Below, piece by piece: positions 6,497 to 7,742 of a stretch of 7,742 nucleotides of DNA (positions are counted from its first letter, which is position 1; the number at the start of each line of letters is the position of its first letter). The stretch comes from Thiotrichaceae bacterium (lineage in GTDB: Bacteria; Pseudomonadota; Gammaproteobacteria; Thiotrichales; Thiotrichaceae). The stretch is from contig WGBH01000143.1 in the NCBI GenBank assembly GCA_015494435.1, forward strand, positions 1-7,742, read 5' to 3'. The notes beneath the pieces were generated by a model. That model saw only the letters and a program-made list of their open reading frames with translations, was not told where the DNA came from and did no database searches. The position numbers and the translations under genes were made by a program.

Positions 6497-6868
6497 ATGG
6501 AACGATGTCCAAATTGTCGCGCTCGTATTAAGGAACAACCACAACAATGTCGCCGTTGTTCCATGGAATTAGACACCTTATGGGAACTAAAAGAAAAGGT
6601 CATGACACTGGATAAAAAAGCTGCTAAAGCTATTTTAGAAGGAAAAATGAAACAAGCAAAACAACTATTGAAACAACGCATTAAACTAATCAACAGTGCT
6701 TTTATTCAAGAATTGCTTCTTTTTGTCTCAACTCAAGCTGATAAAGAAAATCTTAACGATGCCAAGCTTATTCAGCTTAATGCAAACCAATGGGAAAGTT
6801 TCCAAAATTTATTAGGGCGTTCAAGTTCCAATCCGCTTAGGATAGGAGACACAGAAAACCAAGCCTAG
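6497..6868 (+). CDS. Small zinc-ribbon protein, last gene of Hsp70 operon
   Basis: This 123-residue protein starts with two CxxC knuckles, CPNC (4-7) and CRRC (18-21), the pattern of a short zinc ribbon. A helical segment follows at about 25-70 whose ALEGK/KQAKQLLKQ-like texture resembles a single TPR-type hairpin (AAKAILEGKMKQAKQLLKQ, about 43-61), then a more polar tail. It starts 5 bases after the Hsp70 stop. No good Shine-Dalgarno precedes the ATG, so translation probably depends on ribosomes finishing Hsp70. The next in-frame ATG would lose the four cysteines. The zinc ribbon may bind the TPR protein, Hsp70 or a client, but nothing in the sequence decides this. No named family is recognised. 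Confidence 0.82.
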   Translation: MERCPNCRARIKEQPQQCRRCSMELDTLWELKEKVMTLDKKAAKAILEGKMKQAKQLLKQRIKLINSAFIQELLLFVSTQADKENLNDAKLIQLNANQWESFQNLLGRSSSNPLRIGDTENQA

Positions 6869-6875
6869 GCTTGGT
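6858..6875 (-). terminator. Perfect 18-base palindrome over the zinc-ribbon stop codon
   Basis: ACCAAGCCTAGGCTTGGT is a perfect palindrome that can form a 7-base stem with a CTAG loop, and it contains the TAG stop of the zinc-ribbon gene. On the minus strand the stem is followed by TTT, then C, so a short U-tract would end transcripts arriving from the PAP2 gene. On the plus strand no T-run follows. A terminator for minus-strand readthrough or a protein-binding palindrome are both possible. Confidence 0.4.
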
Positions 6876-6919
6876 GAACTACAGTGTTTTAGGACTCCTC
6901 TCCTTTATTAACCTTATCT

Positions 6920-6942
6920 GGACGGGTTTTGTAAACCCGCCC
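6920..6942. terminator. Hairpin, possible terminator of the chaperone operon
   Basis: CGGGTTT (6923-6929), loop TGT, AAACCCG (6933-6939) gives a 7-base stem, extended by a GG/CC pair (6920-6921 with 6941-6942) across one mismatch. It lies about 52 bases after the last operon stop, where a terminator is expected. No clear U-tract follows on either strand, so intrinsic termination would be weak. It could be a 3' end stabiliser instead. Confidence 0.35.
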
Positions 6943-7146
6943 ACACGTTTAGCTTAAACACATCCTCTCTAGATTCCCAAAGAAAATCGATAGCTTCTCA
7001 TAAAATAGGCAAGATCATATTTTCAGAGTTCAAGTTAAAGTTTGCACTCCTACCTACAGATTATGAGAAATCACCCCTATTTTTACTATAGATATTCACT
7101 GATTAAATTTCATCTTAATGACTAAAACGCTGAAGCTTTCACTCTT

Positions 7147-7165
7147 TGTTATCTGAAAAATAACA
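7147..7165 (-). terminator. Weak hairpin just after the PAP2 gene
   Basis: TGTTAT (7147-7152) and ATAACA (7160-7165) form a 6-base AT-rich stem with a 7-base loop, 4 bases downstream of the PAP2 stop on the minus strand. No T-run follows in that direction, so this is only a weak terminator candidate. Confidence 0.2.
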
Positions 7166-7168
7166 GCC

Positions 7169-7742
7169 TCACGGATTCAGATTAAAATAACGACTTATTT
7201 TTACAATTAATAAAATCATTAACCAAGCAATCATCATTGTTATTAAAGTATGACTAAAAAAATGATCGCCAATGATCATTTTGTAATTTCCAATTGTCCA
7301 ACCAATAACAAGGGTAGAAATCAGCGCGATTTTTTTGTTTCTTTTGCTTGCAAATAGGAAAAATAATGACATTAAAGCAAAACCGCCACTGGCATGACCT
7401 GCTGGGTAGCATCTTATATTTTTTGTTTGCTCGAATGAGGCAGGGTATTTTGATAAGACAGTGACATAGGGATAGTCGCCGCCATAGCGATTAATATCTG
7501 TTGGGCAAGGCACATTGGTTATTGCTTTTAGTAAGCCAATAAATAATGGCACAGTAATACAGGATAATAAGACGATTAATAAACCTTTCTTATAATATAC
7601 AATAATGGGATACCGTCGAAAGAATAACAAACTAATCAGTAGCACAATGACAAATAAGATATATAGCTTTTTAATCCCATCGTAAAATATGAGTTTAGGG
7701 AGGACTGCATTCTTATCTAAAATCCATTGATGTGTATTAAAA
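7169..7742 (-). CDS. PAP2-family membrane phosphatase, N-terminus cut by window edge
   Basis: The frame is open from the right edge to TGA at 7169-7171, giving about 190 visible residues. A GTG at 7645 is not the real start, since coding sequence in the same frame continues to the edge (WILDKNAVLPKL is readable at 7694-7726). PAP2 enzymes hydrolyse phosphate from lipids such as phosphatidate, undecaprenyl pyrophosphate or lipid A at the inner membrane. The three motifs are present in variant form: K-x6-CP (Lys at 7526-7528, CP at 7502-7507) where the family has K-x6-RP; CYPAGHAS (His at 7394-7396) for PSGH; and GDHFFSH (His at 7262-7264 and 7250-7252) where HxxxD is usual. About five hydrophobic helices are visible. 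I recall a proteobacterial PAP2 subfamily with CPxD and HFxSH motifs, so this is probably active. The substrate is not determinable. It converges on the chaperone operon. Confidence 0.87.
   Translation of the reverse strand, partial: FNTHQWILDKNAVLPKLIFYDGIKKLYILFVIVLLISLLFFRRYPIIVYYKKGLLIVLLSCITVPLFIGLLKAITNVPCPTDINRYGGDYPYVTVLSKYPASFEQTKNIRCYPAGHASGGFALMSLFFLFASKRNKKIALISTLVIGWTIGNYKMIIGDHFFSHTLITMMIAWLMILLIVKISRYFNLNP

Larger units (their letters stand above)
6869..7168. other. Intergenic region between convergent genes
   Basis: This 300-base gap between the zinc-ribbon stop and the PAP2 stop contains no open frame I would call a gene. It contains the right half of the stop-codon palindrome, a GGGTTT/AAACCC hairpin (6920-6942) and a weak TGTTAT/ATAACA hairpin (7147-7165). 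The rest is AT-rich with no repeat or RNA gene that I can see. Confidence 0.65.

Noticed and set aside
1..7742. CRISPR array, insertion sequence or prophage
   Set aside because: No regularly spaced repeats, transposase or integrase motifs, or terminal inverted repeats with target duplications were seen.

Overview
The window looks like chromosomal DNA from a low-GC gammaproteobacterium. The basis is the AT-rich base composition, a NadA protein that reads like the E. coli type, and A/T-ending codons throughout. I saw no family-specific uptake sequence, rRNA or tRNA, so the family is not resolved; Pasteurellaceae, Orbaceae, Moraxellaceae and Cardiobacteriaceae are all possible. There is no IS element, integrase, CRISPR array or tRNA.

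Layout. Positions 1-884 (minus strand) hold the first 294 codons of nadA, quinolinate synthase, which runs off the left edge. Positions 885-1192 are a divergent intergenic region with a candidate promoter for the rightward operon, a pair of competing inverted repeats in front of nadA, and a small GC-richer block with nested inverted repeats. Positions 1193-6868 (plus strand) form a tightly packed five-gene operon: a TPR-like helical-repeat protein (846 aa), a short J-domain-like protein, a GrpE-like protein, an Hsp70, and a zinc-ribbon protein. Genes overlap or are separated by at most about 5 bases. Positions 6869-7168 are a non-coding stretch with hairpins between convergent genes. From 7169 to the right edge (minus strand) lies a PAP2-family membrane phosphatase whose N-terminus is outside the window.

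The operon is the main point of interest. It encodes a complete but divergent Hsp70 machine: ATPase, a J-like partner, a nucleotide-exchange-like partner, and two proteins outside the standard DnaK/DnaJ/GrpE set. The Hsp70 keeps every ATPase signature I checked, but its linker, substrate-binding domain and lid differ from DnaK. The J-like protein has PPE where HPD should be. The GrpE-like protein has an altered signature in its beta-domain. The coordinated divergence suggests a dedicated chaperone system with its own client rather than a copy of the housekeeping machine. The very large TPR protein and the zinc-ribbon protein are candidate client adaptors. I do not recognise a named system with this composition, and the client and function are unknown.

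The flanking genes (nadA and the PAP2 phosphatase) point away from the operon on the other strand, so they are probably independent transcription units with no functional link to it.
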